From contig DCJS01000011.1 in assembly GCA_002319955.1 (NCBI GenBank), positions 9,971 to 31,673 on the forward strand: DNA of 21,703 nt, read 5' to 3'. Under the pieces are notes generated by a model. The model saw only the letters and a list, made by a program, of their open reading frames with translations. It did not search any database and was not told where the DNA came from. This stretch comes from Flavobacteriales bacterium UBA1694. GTDB taxonomy: Bacteria > Bacteroidota > Bacteroidia > Flavobacteriales > Weeksellaceae. Shown here one piece after another: positions 1 through 7,301 of this stretch. A program made the translations under genes and the position numbers. Every line of letters begins with the position of its first letter. The stretch's first letter is position 1.

Positions 1-431
1 GCTAAATCGTAGGCGCGTTTGCCATCGACCTTTAAGGCTGAAAACACAGGGGGTGTTTGCATGATTTCTCCATCAAACTTTTTAAGTGCTTCCAGAATCT
101 GCTCTACGCTCACTCCAGAAATGTCTTGAGGGTTGATTTCAGGCTTTTCCGTGTCGTAGGACTCGGTCTGAACGCCCAGTTTAATGGTGGCTAAATATTC
201 CTTGGGTGCCTCTTGAATCTTAGAGATTTCTTTGGTGGCTTTCCCCGTACAAACAATGAGTAGACCGGTGGCTCGGGGATCTAGAGTTCCCGCGTGCCCT
301 ACTTTAATTTTTTTGAGCTTAAATTCATTTTTCAATTTAAACTTAATCTTATTTACGACTTGGAATGAAGTCCAATCTAACGGTTTATCAACGAGCAGTA
401 CTTGGCCCTCTTGTATGTCTTCTAGCGTCAT
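1..431 (-). CDS. truB: tRNA pseudouridine(55) synthase TruB (C-terminal part outside window)
   Basis: Converts uridine 55 of the tRNA T-loop to pseudouridine in the cytoplasm. Translating the minus strand from the ATG at 431 gives 143 residues before the window edge. The family's catalytic signature GHAGTLDPRATGLL lies at residues 45-58, with D51 the expected catalytic aspartate, and the substrate-side motif QTPPVFSALKVDGKRAYDLA follows near residues 124-143. The gene begins MTLEDIQEGQVLLVDKPLDW, which is the usual N-terminus, so this ATG is a safe start; a purine-rich AAAAGGGG sits just before it. It follows uppP with a 17-base gap and is probably the last or a late gene of the ftsX-DUF3098-uppP-truB unit, an order common in Bacteroidota. 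The gene is cut by the window edge, not visibly broken. Confidence 0.96.
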   Translation of the reverse strand, partial: MTLEDIQEGQVLLVDKPLDWTSFQVVNKIKFKLKNEFKLKKIKVGHAGTLDPRATGLLIVCTGKATKEISKIQEAPKEYLATIKLGVQTESYDTEKPEINPQDISGVSVEQILEALKKFDGEIMQTPPVFSALKVDGKRAYDL

Positions 432-448
432 TTGCCCCTTTTAAGCAA

Positions 449-1261
449 TTAATTAAACTGCGTGAAATAAATCAATAAAACAATTCCAACCACGATTCGG
501 TACCAGCCCCAGGGTTTAAATCCGTATTTGGTTAACACACCGATAAAGAATTTGATGGCAATTACGGCCACAACGAATGCCACAACATTTCCAATTAAAA
601 AGAGCATTAAATTATCGCCTGTTAAAAGCATTTCGTAGCCTTTTTGATCCACGCCTTGGTAATTCCATGATTTTATAAAAATGGAATACACCGTTACCGC
701 AAGCATGGTAGGAACAGCCAAAAAGAAAGAGAATTCAGCCGCGGCTTTACGCGTGAGTTTCTGCTGCATTCCTCCAATGATTGAGGCCGCACTTCGCGAT
801 GTGCCTGGCATCATGGCAAGGCATTGCCAAAAGCCAATGATTAAAGCGCTCTTAAAGCTGACGTCTTTCTCATCGTCTATAATCGGATTTTTGAATAGTT
901 TATCAATAAATAATAGGATTACCCCGCCAACGATTAGCATGATGGCGATCGGGACCGGGTCTCCTAAAACCGCTTCAATTTTATCGTCGAATATCTTTCC
1001 AAGAATTAGGGCTGGTAAAACGGCAAGGGCTAATTTGAGATAGAAGTTTAAATTTTTAAAATTAAAAAACTTCTTCCAGTACAGAAATACGACGGCTAAA
1101 ATAGCGCCGAACTGAATCGAAACTTGAAACATTTTCACGAATTCATCTTCTTGAATGCCATAAAGGGAACTGGTGAAAATCATGTGCGCGGTCGAGGACA
1201 CAGGAAGAAACTCTGTAAGTCCTTCGATGATCGCAATAACGATTGCTTTGATTAAATCCAT
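449..1261 (-). CDS. uppP: undecaprenyl-diphosphatase UppP/BacA
   Basis: Integral membrane enzyme that dephosphorylates undecaprenyl diphosphate to recycle the lipid carrier used for peptidoglycan and other envelope polymers; loss or inhibition in this family changes bacitracin sensitivity. At 270 residues it has the usual length. The two family signatures are present: EGLTEFLPVSSTAH at residues 13-26 (with E17) and PGTSRSAAS at 152-160 (with R156). The rest is hydrophobic, consistent with the known multi-helix fold, for example residues 104-120 and 180-197. It lies 57 bases after the DUF3098 gene, with a hairpin in that gap, and 17 bases before truB. The second motif has SRSAAS where many relatives have SRSGxT, a mild variation. 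Confidence 0.96.
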   Translation of the reverse strand: MDLIKAIVIAIIEGLTEFLPVSSTAHMIFTSSLYGIQEDEFVKMFQVSIQFGAILAVVFLYWKKFFNFKNLNFYLKLALAVLPALILGKIFDDKIEAVLGDPVPIAIMLIVGGVILLFIDKLFKNPIIDDEKDVSFKSALIIGFWQCLAMMPGTSRSAASIIGGMQQKLTRKAAAEFSFFLAVPTMLAVTVYSIFIKSWNYQGVDQKGYEMLLTGDNLMLFLIGNVVAFVVAVIAIKFFIGVLTKYGFKPWGWYRIVVGIVLLIYFTQFN

Positions 1262-1276
1262 AGGAGTAAGATAAGA

Positions 1277-1306
1277 AATCCTTTTGGGCCACAGGCCTAA
1301 AGGATT
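1277..1306 (-). terminator. strong hairpin between the DUF3098 gene and uppP
   Basis: On the minus strand an 8-bp arm AATCCTTT pairs with AAAGGATT and an inner GGCC/GGCC closes around TGT, with a small 1x2 internal loop between. The sequence that follows (TCTTATCTTACTCC) is T-rich but has no uninterrupted T-run. It may be a weak intra-operon terminator or an RNA stability/processing element. Sequence-based only. Confidence 0.4.
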
Positions 1307-1318
1307 AGATGGTTAATG

Positions 1319-1582
1319 TTACTTGCTTCTTTTTAGTATGGCGTACACCTCCACTACAAACCCTATTAGAATCAGTAGGGGCGCGATACGAATTCTTACG
1401 ACGGAGAAAATCCCATCATTCCAAACATTTGGATCGTATTTGCCGTCCACGGTATTGGCGTCCGGGCCTAGCATCAGGATGTATCCTAAGGCAATAAATC
1501 CTAGACCAATGAGCATCCATTTGAAATTTTCTTTTCCAAAATAGAACGTGCTTTTTTCACGCGTGCTTGTTTTGTTTGCCAT
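1319..1582 (-). CDS. DUF3098 small membrane protein
   Basis: A small two-helix membrane protein of unknown function found in Bacteroidota. I place the start at the ATG at 1582 (87 residues, MANKTSTREK...). A longer frame begins at 1606 but would overlap ftsX by 23 bases, whereas the chosen ATG follows the ftsX TAA by a single base, typical of translational coupling. Family hallmarks are FYFGKENFKWMLIGLGF followed by a helix, a short periplasmic loop with the YDPNVWND type sequence, and a second helix IRIAPLLILIGFVVEVYAI ending in KRSK. Constant linkage to ftsX suggests a division or envelope role, but that is inference from position only. Confidence 0.88.
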   Translation of the reverse strand: MANKTSTREKSTFYFGKENFKWMLIGLGFIALGYILMLGPDANTVDGKYDPNVWNDGIFSVVRIRIAPLLILIGFVVEVYAILKRSK

Positions 1583-1583
1583 G

Positions 1584-2483
1584 TTAGCTGTAATATAAAT
1601 CGTCAATATTCGTTCTTAAGAACCTCCATGTTGCAAAGATGGTGCTTACAACGGTAATTAGAATCCCAATGCCAAGCACTAGGGCAATGAGCCAGTAGTA
1701 TTGAGGGTCGTTATCCATAAAGGCCTGACCGATTTGGTTTGTGAAATAGTACCATACGCCGAATAAAGCGAGGAGGCCGATCACAGAGCCAATTAATCCA
1801 AGAACCAAGGCTTCAAGAACAAAAGGTTTAAGAATAAAACGTCTGCGCGCTCCAACGAGCTGCATTGTTTTAATAATAAAGCGTTTTGAGAATATTTTCA
1901 GACGAATCGAGTTGTTGATCAGCACGACCGCTAAGACTAAAAACAAAAGGGAAAACCCAAGAATCCACTTTAAGATTCGATTCAAATTGTTGTACACATC
2001 CACCATAAGTGAACTGTTGTTTTTCACATCCACAATTCCAGGGATGCTTGCAATTTGTTTGATGGCATCATCAATCTTGGTCGGATCGACATACTCCGGT
2101 TTAAGAGCGACCTCTACTGAGGATGGGAAGATATTGGTATCAAACAACGCTTCGCTATCGATGCCCATGCTCTTTTTCGCCTCTTCACTAGCCATCTGTC
2201 TTGAGATATACGTGGCGCGTTTTACAGGAACTAAGACTTGAATCTTTTTGAAAGCCTCCGCTTCAAATTTGGCAATCTTGAGTGAATCCTTCGCATCGTA
2301 ATTTTCATTAAAATAAGCGTTCACGACCAATTGCTCTTTAATATAATCGGAGTACTTTTGCGCATTGATTAAAATAAGCCCCATAAGTCCTAGTAAAAAT
2401 AAAACCAGGGCAATAGAAATTACCACGGTAATATTACTGGAACGCAATCTTCGTTTATTAAAATCATCAACTGTTTTAGCCAT
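1584..2483 (-). CDS. ftsX: cell division protein FtsX
   Basis: Permease-like subunit of the FtsEX complex, which in other bacteria couples the divisome to peptidoglycan hydrolase activation at the septum. I choose the ATG at 2483 (299 residues, MAKTVDDFNKRRLRSSN...): the frame is open to 2600, but the extra 39 residues are unlike the family, and relatives begin with a short basic tail before the first helix. Membrane segments lie near residues 18-40, 170-190, 222-246 and 263-285, with a large extracytoplasmic domain at about 41-169, the FtsX topology. The stretch after helix 2 (NNSIRLKIFSKRFIIKTMQL, then VGARRRFILKPF) is characteristic. ftsE is not adjacent, as is common in this phylum. The gene is coupled to the DUF3098 gene and diverges from rsmA. 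Confidence 0.93.
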   Translation of the reverse strand: MAKTVDDFNKRRLRSSNITVVISIALVLFLLGLMGLILINAQKYSDYIKEQLVVNAYFNENYDAKDSLKIAKFEAEAFKKIQVLVPVKRATYISRQMASEEAKKSMGIDSEALFDTNIFPSSVEVALKPEYVDPTKIDDAIKQIASIPGIVDVKNNSSLMVDVYNNLNRILKWILGFSLLFLVLAVVLINNSIRLKIFSKRFIIKTMQLVGARRRFILKPFVLEALVLGLIGSVIGLLALFGVWYYFTNQIGQAFMDNDPQYYWLIALVLGIGILITVVSTIFATWRFLRTNIDDLYYS

Positions 2484-2565
2484 GAATACAGAATTTTCGG
2501 CTAAATTAGAAAAAAACTTCCGAAATTTGCCGGATTGGCAGATAAAAAAAGATGTTAAATAATCC

Positions 2566-2580
2566 CAAAAGGCCCTTTTG
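2566..2580. repeat. 15-base perfect palindrome in the ftsX/rsmA divergent spacer
   Basis: CAAAAGG and CCTTTTG flank one central C. The one-base centre makes it a poor hairpin, so a protein-binding site is more likely than a terminator. It is 40 bases before the rsmA start and 83 bases before the ftsX start. Only the symmetry is observed; binding is inference. Confidence 0.35.
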
Positions 2581-2619
2581 TCTCTGGCAATGCGCCCCAT
2601 TTAATTTAAATCACCACGT

Positions 2620-3390
2620 ATGAGTGTTAGAGCTAAAAAACACCTTGGTCAACATTTTCTAACCGACCTGAATATCGCCAGCAAAATTGTTGAGAGTCTA
2701 AGCTATGAAGGCTACGACCAAGTCCTAGAAGTTGGACCGGGCACGGGCGTTTTAACCAAAACCTTATTACAAAAAGATAAGAGGCTCTTTTTAGCAGAAA
2801 TTGATGAGGAGTCGATCGCCTATTTAAAACAGAATTATAAGTCACTAAGCGATGAAGATTTCGTGGGTGATTTTCTAAAAACTGATTTTGCCTTTGCCCA
2901 GGGAAAACCCTTTGCGGTCATTGGAAATTACCCTTATAATATTTCGTCTCAAATTCTTTTCAAGATTGTTGACTATGCGGACCAAGTCCCTGAAATGGTC
3001 GGCATGTTCCAAAAGGAAGTGGCTGAGCGCTGCGCTGGGGTACCAAGAACAAAAGACTATGGCATTCTTTCCGTTCTTATTCAAGCCTACTATCAGGTTG
3101 AGTATCTCTTTACGGTTCACGAGAATGTCTTTAATCCCCCACCAAAAGTAAAATCAGGTGTCATTCGTATGACGCGCCATAAACGGGAGGATCTGCTAGG
3201 CATTGAAATCCTCTTCAAACAAATAGTAAAAAATGGCTTTGGACAAAGACGTAAGAAGCTTTCCAACGCCCTTAAAGCCTTAGGCATTCCAGAGGAATTA
3301 AAAACCCATGAATTCATGGACCGCCGCGCTGAGGAACTCAGTGTGCAAGACTTTATCGGCTTTACGCACCTGTGGAAGAATGCCCGCTAA
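2620..3390 (+). CDS. rsmA: 16S rRNA (adenine(1518)-N6/adenine(1519)-N6)-dimethyltransferase RsmA (KsgA)
   Basis: Uses S-adenosylmethionine to dimethylate the two adjacent adenosines in helix 45 of 16S rRNA during late 30S assembly. At 256 residues it has the normal length. The N-terminal KKHLGQHFLTD is the family opening, motif I is EVGPGTGVLTK (about residues 37-47), the catalytic motif IV is NYPYNIS (about 103-109), and FNPPPKVKSGVI (about 172-183) is the C-terminal family signature. The ATG at 2620 is the only sensible start. It diverges from ftsX across 136 bases and is followed by mgtE on the same strand after 114 bases that contain both an inverted repeat and a promoter-like -7 element, so the two are probably separate units. 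Confidence 0.97.
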   Translation: MSVRAKKHLGQHFLTDLNIASKIVESLSYEGYDQVLEVGPGTGVLTKTLLQKDKRLFLAEIDEESIAYLKQNYKSLSDEDFVGDFLKTDFAFAQGKPFAVIGNYPYNISSQILFKIVDYADQVPEMVGMFQKEVAERCAGVPRTKDYGILSVLIQAYYQVEYLFTVHENVFNPPPKVKSGVIRMTRHKREDLLGIEILFKQIVKNGFGQRRKKLSNALKALGIPEELKTHEFMDRRAEELSVQDFIGFTHLWKNAR

Positions 3391-3404
3391 GAGCTCATTC
3401 GAGC

Positions 3405-3427
3405 GGTGTTAATCGAATTTTAACACC
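3405..3427 (+). terminator. inverted repeat after rsmA
   Basis: Perfect 8-bp arms GGTGTTAA and TTAACACC around a 7-base loop, starting 15 bases after the rsmA stop. The downstream bases are A-rich rather than T-rich, so it is not a textbook intrinsic terminator; it could be a 3'-end hairpin or an operator for mgtE. Confidence 0.35.
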
Positions 3428-3457
3428 AAAATAAAAGGCCATTTAGGGCATTATGCT

Positions 3458-3465
3458 TATTTTTG
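3458..3465 (+). promoter_or_regulatory. Bacteroidota -7 element upstream of mgtE
   Basis: Exact match to TAnnTTTG (TATTTTTG), 39 bases before the proposed TTG start of mgtE. I see no clear -33 TTTG at the usual spacing, so the call rests on the -7 box and on the position. The following bases match the prfC leader closely. Confidence 0.5.
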
Positions 3466-3504
3466 CGGCAATTAATTTATTAAGACTTTAAAACCAAGAT
3501 CAAT

Positions 3505-4857
3505 TTGACTGAACCAATCCTTAACCTCGAAGAGCTTTTGAAGCAAGGCATCCAGCAGCGAAACGTTAGTGAAGTTGCGGCTTTACTTGTGGAGATGGAA
3601 GCGGTGGATATTGCGAATTTCTTTGAGCAATTGGATCAAGAGGGTCAAAAATTCGTCTATGATCTAATGGCCAACGAGCAGTCCGCTGAAATGGTTTTAG
3701 AGATTGACGAGGACCAAAGAAGGAAATTCTTAACCCAACTTTCCTCTAAAGAAATTGCGGATGAAATTATTGGGGAAATTCATTCGGATGATGCCGCCGA
3801 CTTAATTGCAGAACTTTCTGAAAAGCAGCAGGACGAGATTATTAACCACCTGGACGATGAAGAGCACGCCCAGAATATTGTCGACTTACTTCGCTATGAT
3901 GAGGATACAGCCGGGGGACTTATGGCCACCGAGCTTGTAAAAGTCTCTCAAAACCTTTCGGTCATTGCGGCCGTAAAAGAAATGCGTAAACAGGCGGAGG
4001 ATCTCGATGAGGTCTACTCTATTTACGTGGTGGATGAATCCGAAAAGCTTCTGGGAACCTTAAGTCTAAAAAGACTCTTAACCACATCGTCCGCTTCTAA
4101 AGTGCTTGATGTTTACAACAGTAAAGTTCGCTGGGTTAAAGACAACGATGAGGCAGAGGAAGTTGCGCGCTTTATGCAGCGCTACGACCTTTTTGAAGTG
4201 CCTGTAGTGGATTCCCTTGGGAAACTAGTAGGACGCATTACCATTGATGACGTGCTTGACTTTATTAAAGAAGAAAACGAAAAAGACTACCAGCTAGCCT
4301 CGGGGATTTCGAGTGACGTTGACCATACCGATAATTTATTTCAAATGACCAAAGCAAGGCTGCCTTGGCTTTTCATTGGAATGGTTGGTGGACTTGTCGG
4401 CTCGCGTGTGCTCCAAGGTAACCAATCGGCTCTTCAGGCTGTACCCGCCCTTATGTTCTTTGTTCCCTTAATTGCGGCGACTGCCGGAAATATTGGGGTT
4501 CAGGCCTCCGCCATCATTGTCCAAGGGCTTGCAAACGATACTTTAGGAAAAGATACCTATAAAACCCTCTTGAAGGAAGTAAGTGTTTCGGCTGCGTCAG
4601 GTGCTATTCTAGCGCTGCTGATTTTTGCCTTCAACCTTCTTTTCAACCACCATGACTTTACAATCTCCTTAACGATCTCCCTCTCGCTCTTAGCGGTAAT
4701 TATGGTTGCGGCGGTCATTGGAACCGTGGTGCCGATCGTCTTGAATCGAAATAAAATTGACCCGGCAATTGCCACGGGACCCTTCATTACGACTTCAAAC
4801 GACATCTTAGGCGTGCTGATTTACTTTGCCATCGCCCGCATGATGCTTCATCTCTAA
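3505..4857 (+). CDS. mgtE: magnesium transporter MgtE
   Basis: Mg2+-selective channel of the inner membrane, gated by its own cytosolic Mg2+-sensing domains. The 450 residues divide into an acidic MgtE N domain (1 to about 135), two CBS domains (about 138-200 and 202-260) and a five-helix channel domain (about 285-450). Recognisable signatures are TAGGLMATE (135-143), the channel motif AGNIGVQASAI and DPAIATGPFITTSND; D433 in the last corresponds to the pore Mg2+ site known from the Thermus protein. The start is TTG at 3505: the frame meets a stop at 3481-3483 and the next in-frame ATG would remove 30 residues of the N domain, so TTG is preferred. It converges with the TIGR02757 gene with only 16 bases between stops and no clear terminator. 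Confidence 0.94.
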   Translation: MTEPILNLEELLKQGIQQRNVSEVAALLVEMEAVDIANFFEQLDQEGQKFVYDLMANEQSAEMVLEIDEDQRRKFLTQLSSKEIADEIIGEIHSDDAADLIAELSEKQQDEIINHLDDEEHAQNIVDLLRYDEDTAGGLMATELVKVSQNLSVIAAVKEMRKQAEDLDEVYSIYVVDESEKLLGTLSLKRLLTTSSASKVLDVYNSKVRWVKDNDEAEEVARFMQRYDLFEVPVVDSLGKLVGRITIDDVLDFIKEENEKDYQLASGISSDVDHTDNLFQMTKARLPWLFIGMVGGLVGSRVLQGNQSALQAVPALMFFVPLIAATAGNIGVQASAIIVQGLANDTLGKDTYKTLLKEVSVSAASGAILALLIFAFNLLFNHHDFTISLTISLSLLAVIMVAAVIGTVVPIVLNRNKIDPAIATGPFITTSNDILGVLIYFAIARMMLHL

Positions 4858-4873
4858 TCGAATCAACTCTGTT

Positions 4874-5641
4874 TTAAATTTCCTTGGTGACGCCCAGTCC
4901 AAAGAGGGCGAAATCGTATTTGGCGGGATCCACGGGATCCATTTTTCGAAGCGTGAGATCAAGTTCTTTAACCGATTTCCAATCGTTTTGACGCCGCTCT
5001 AATAGACCTAGTTTTCTTGAAATGTTTGCCGTGTGCACATCCAGGGGAATGGAAAGCTTTGCAGGGTCAATCTGAGTCCAGAGGCCAAAATCAACCCCTT
5101 TCCTATTTGAACGCACCATCCAGCGAAGGTACATCATCAGGCGCTTCGCCGCTGAATTCTTGTACGTAGAACTTACATGTTTCGAACTTCGGTGCGAGAA
5201 ATCAAGAATGAACGCAGTACGAAAGCGCTCTAAACCATGGTATAAATCGGACTCCCCCTCCAAAGGCGTAAAATAAGCCTCTAAAGACTCACTTGTTTTG
5301 TAGAGTCTCTGAAGGTTTAGTAGGAACTGCTCAAAATCGAGTGCACTAAATGTGCGATGCACTGCTTTCCCCTCAAGGCTTCGTAGGTCGTTTTTGCGGA
5401 AGTTCATGACGAAATCATAGGGACTCTCCCCCATGAGCGCCATCATCCGATTAGCAGAGCCTAGAATGGCTGTGCGGTTTCCCCAGGCGATGCTTGCCGT
5501 GAGAAATCCAGCAATCTCAATATCTTGTAGAAGGCTAAAGCGGTGAGGAATTTGAAGTGGGTCCTTATCGATGAACTCCGGGGTTTGAAATTGGTCGGCC
5601 TTTTGGTCTAAAAAATCTTTGAGTTCTTGAAAGTCAATCAT
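4874..5641 (-). CDS. TIGR02757 / DUF2400 family protein
   Basis: Conserved protein of unassigned function, 255 residues, full length. Family-like blocks are KDPLQIPHRF (26-35), IAGFLTASIAWGNR (43-56), AAKRLMMYLRWMVR (164-177), LDVHTANISRKLGLL (200-214) and DPVDPAKYDFALFGLG (235-250). The all-helical character and the LDVHTANISRKLGLL block, followed by an invariant-looking DP..KYDFALFGLG, remind me of the helix-hairpin-helix DNA glycosylase fold, but this is an impression without any search and I see no clear catalytic Lys/Asp pair. It lies 36 bases behind rnz and is probably co-transcribed with it. No signal peptide or membrane segment. Confidence 0.85.
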   Translation of the reverse strand: MIDFQELKDFLDQKADQFQTPEFIDKDPLQIPHRFSLLQDIEIAGFLTASIAWGNRTAILGSANRMMALMGESPYDFVMNFRKNDLRSLEGKAVHRTFSALDFEQFLLNLQRLYKTSESLEAYFTPLEGESDLYHGLERFRTAFILDFSHRSSKHVSSTYKNSAAKRLMMYLRWMVRSNRKGVDFGLWTQIDPAKLSIPLDVHTANISRKLGLLERRQNDWKSVKELDLTLRKMDPVDPAKYDFALFGLGVTKEI

Positions 5642-5677
5642 CGGTCAAAGGGGATTAAAGCATTTGGTTCAAAACCC

Positions 5678-6598
5678 TTAGGAGCCAATTTTCACGGGCT
5701 CTAACTGCGTGGGTAGAAAACTGGCTGCAAAGACCGTTCTAGCCTCCGTCGTAAAGACGCTACGGTCGTTATAGCGGTTAGAGAAATGGCCTAAAATAAG
5801 TTTGCCCACATTGGCTAATTTGGCGATTTGGGCGGCTTCAATTGCGGTGGAATGTCCTGTGTAATCTGCCATTTCTTTTAGGTCGTGCAGAAACGTGGAC
5901 TCGTGGTAAAGCACGTCTACGTCTTTTATAATTGGAATGATGGATTCTAAGTACCGCGTATCGCTACAAAAAGCGTAGGAAACTGACGCGCTAGGATCCA
6001 GAGTTAGGACGCTATTTTTGAGAATATACCCATCGCTTAACTCAAAATCTTTTCCAAGTTTAAGGTTATGGTAGTCACACTTTTCAATTTCTTTATACTT
6101 AGAAATCTCGCTCATGTTTAAATGGCGCTCTTTCGGTTTCTCTCTAAAGAGGTATCCGTTGCAGTAAATTCGGTGGTCTAGAGGAATGGTATGCACCTCA
6201 ATGCGGGCATCTTCATAGATAAGTTCCGATTCTAAAGAACTCAGTTCGTGGTACACCACCTCAAAGCCTTGGTGGGTTTCACTCAGTCTAAAAATCGTTT
6301 CAAGCATCTTCTTTATGCCCTTGGGTCCATAGACGTGCAAAGGGGTTTCGCGCCCTAGGAGTCGAAAAGAAGCGATAAGCCCTGGAAGTCCAAAGCAGTG
6401 ATCACCGTGGAGATGGGAAATGAAAATGTGGTTGATTTTTGAAAATCGGGCTTTGGCTTTTCTTAATTGCACCTGGGTGCCCTCGCCACAGTCAATGAGG
6501 AAATGCCTCTCCTCCATCTCCAAAAATTGGGCGGTCGGTGAGGAATTCACAGTGGGAATGGCTGAGTTAAAGCCTAGAATGGTGAGGTAGGTACTCAA
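5678..6598 (-). CDS. rnz: ribonuclease Z
   Basis: Zinc-dependent endonuclease of the metallo-beta-lactamase superfamily that removes 3' trailers from tRNA precursors. At 306 residues it is the usual short (bacterial) form. The metal site is complete: HLHGDH at residues 62-67, then PLDHR (H142), CSDTRY (D213), TGHST (H249) and the C-terminal GHFSNRY (H271). NSSPTAQFLEM near the N-terminus and the insert around 150-185 correspond to the substrate-side and exosite regions. The start at 6598 (MSTYLTILGFNSAIP) is the family N-terminus. A -7 promoter element lies about 40 bases upstream, and the TIGR02757 gene follows after 36 bases. Confidence 0.95.
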   Translation of the reverse strand: MSTYLTILGFNSAIPTVNSSPTAQFLEMEERHFLIDCGEGTQVQLRKAKARFSKINHIFISHLHGDHCFGLPGLIASFRLLGRETPLHVYGPKGIKKMLETIFRLSETHQGFEVVYHELSSLESELIYEDARIEVHTIPLDHRIYCNGYLFREKPKERHLNMSEISKYKEIEKCDYHNLKLGKDFELSDGYILKNSVLTLDPSASVSYAFCSDTRYLESIIPIIKDVDVLYHESTFLHDLKEMADYTGHSTAIEAAQIAKLANVGKLILGHFSNRYNDRSVFTTEARTVFAASFLPTQLEPVKIGS

Positions 6599-6637
6599 TA
6601 GTTGAAATTATACAGTGCCGCTATTTTAAGTGGCAAA

Positions 6638-6645
6638 CAAAGTTA
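6638..6645 (-). promoter_or_regulatory. Bacteroidota -7 element upstream of rnz
   Basis: Minus strand reads TAACTTTG, an exact TAnnTTTG, in the 111-base spacer between rdgB and rnz; the start codon is about 40 bases downstream. No convincing -33 element. It suggests rnz can be transcribed independently of rdgB. Confidence 0.5.
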
Positions 6646-6655
6646 ATGAAAATAA

Positions 6656-6683
6656 GTGAAATTAAATCGAGGCATTTACCTCG
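6656..6683 (-). terminator. weak intrinsic terminator after rdgB
   Basis: On the minus strand CGAGG pairs with CCTCG around TAAATG and is followed by ATTTAATTTCA, 27 bases after the rdgB stop. The stem is only 5 bp and the T-tract is interrupted, so termination may be partial. Confidence 0.4.
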
Positions 6684-6709
6684 CGCACCAAGGCTATCCA
6701 GTGTGTAAA

Positions 6710-7285
6710 TTAAAGCAATGGAAGGTCCTTTAAAAAAAGATCTAGGGCCACGCGGCGGTGGCTAATTTTATTCTTCTCACTAGGGTCCATTTGGGCAAAT
6801 GTTTGGTCAAACCCATCGGGTACAAAAATCGGATCATACCCAAAGCCTTGCACGCCTTTGTTTTCTTCGAGAAGCGTTCCATAGACGCGCCCTTCGTAAT
6901 ACTTCGGTCCATTTTCTGTAAAATAGCATAATACAGTCACGAAATACGCTTTGCGGTTTTTCTCGCCTTTCAGTTCTTCAAGAACTTTTTCAATATTGAG
7001 TTTGAAATCGTGGTTGGAGGCGTAGCGTGCGGAAAAGATCCCAGGTCTACCCTCCAGAGCTTCAACCACAAGACCTGAATCGTCGCCTAAGCTTGGAATG
7101 CCCGTGGCTAAGTAGCAAAACTCGCCTTTGATTTTAGCGTTTTCGTGAAACGTACTTCCGTCTTCAACAATCTCTTCAAGAAGCTCAAAGTCACTTAGAC
7201 TTTTCACTTGAAATTGCCCCTGAAGCATTTGCTGGATTTCTTCTTTTTTATGGACGTTGTGCGTCGCAACAAGTAATGAATTCAT
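6710..7285 (-). CDS. rdgB: non-canonical purine NTP pyrophosphatase, RdgB/HAM1 family
   Basis: Hydrolyses dITP, ITP and XTP to the monophosphates, keeping deaminated purines out of DNA and RNA. 191 residues, normal length. The fold's conserved sites are visible: ATHNVHKKEE at 7-16 (the T-x-N-x-x-K nucleotide-binding motif), GDDSGLVVEALEGRPGIFSA at 67-86 with the expected catalytic D69, GFGYDPIFVP at 147-156, and KNKISHRRVAL at 171-181. The start MNSLLVATHN is the usual one. The gene lies only 16 bases behind the CPBP gene, so the two are probably co-transcribed; a weak terminator and a separate promoter element then separate it from rnz. Confidence 0.96.
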   Translation of the reverse strand: MNSLLVATHNVHKKEEIQQMLQGQFQVKSLSDFELLEEIVEDGSTFHENAKIKGEFCYLATGIPSLGDDSGLVVEALEGRPGIFSARYASNHDFKLNIEKVLEELKGEKNRKAYFVTVLCYFTENGPKYYEGRVYGTLLEENKGVQGFGYDPIFVPDGFDQTFAQMDPSEKNKISHRRVALDLFLKDLPLL

Positions 7286-7301
7286 GGCTCAAATATAAGA
7301 A

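Noticed and set aside
681..1043. Open frame of 120 codons on the plus strand inside uppP
   Set aside because: Antisense to a certain gene, with no recognisable protein features; a shadow. The same holds for other frames antisense to rdgB, the acyl-CoA dehydrogenase, lpdA and similar genes.
2484..2600. N-terminal extension of FtsX to an ATG at 2600
   Set aside because: The added 39 residues do not look like FtsX, and the extension would cover most of the divergent promoter region with rsmA. The ATG at 2483 gives the usual N-terminus.
3391..3504. Mg2+ riboswitch (M-box-like) before mgtE
   Set aside because: The leader between the -7 box and the start is only about 30 bases, too short for any known Mg2+ riboswitch. 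The inverted repeat at 3405-3427 lies upstream of the promoter.
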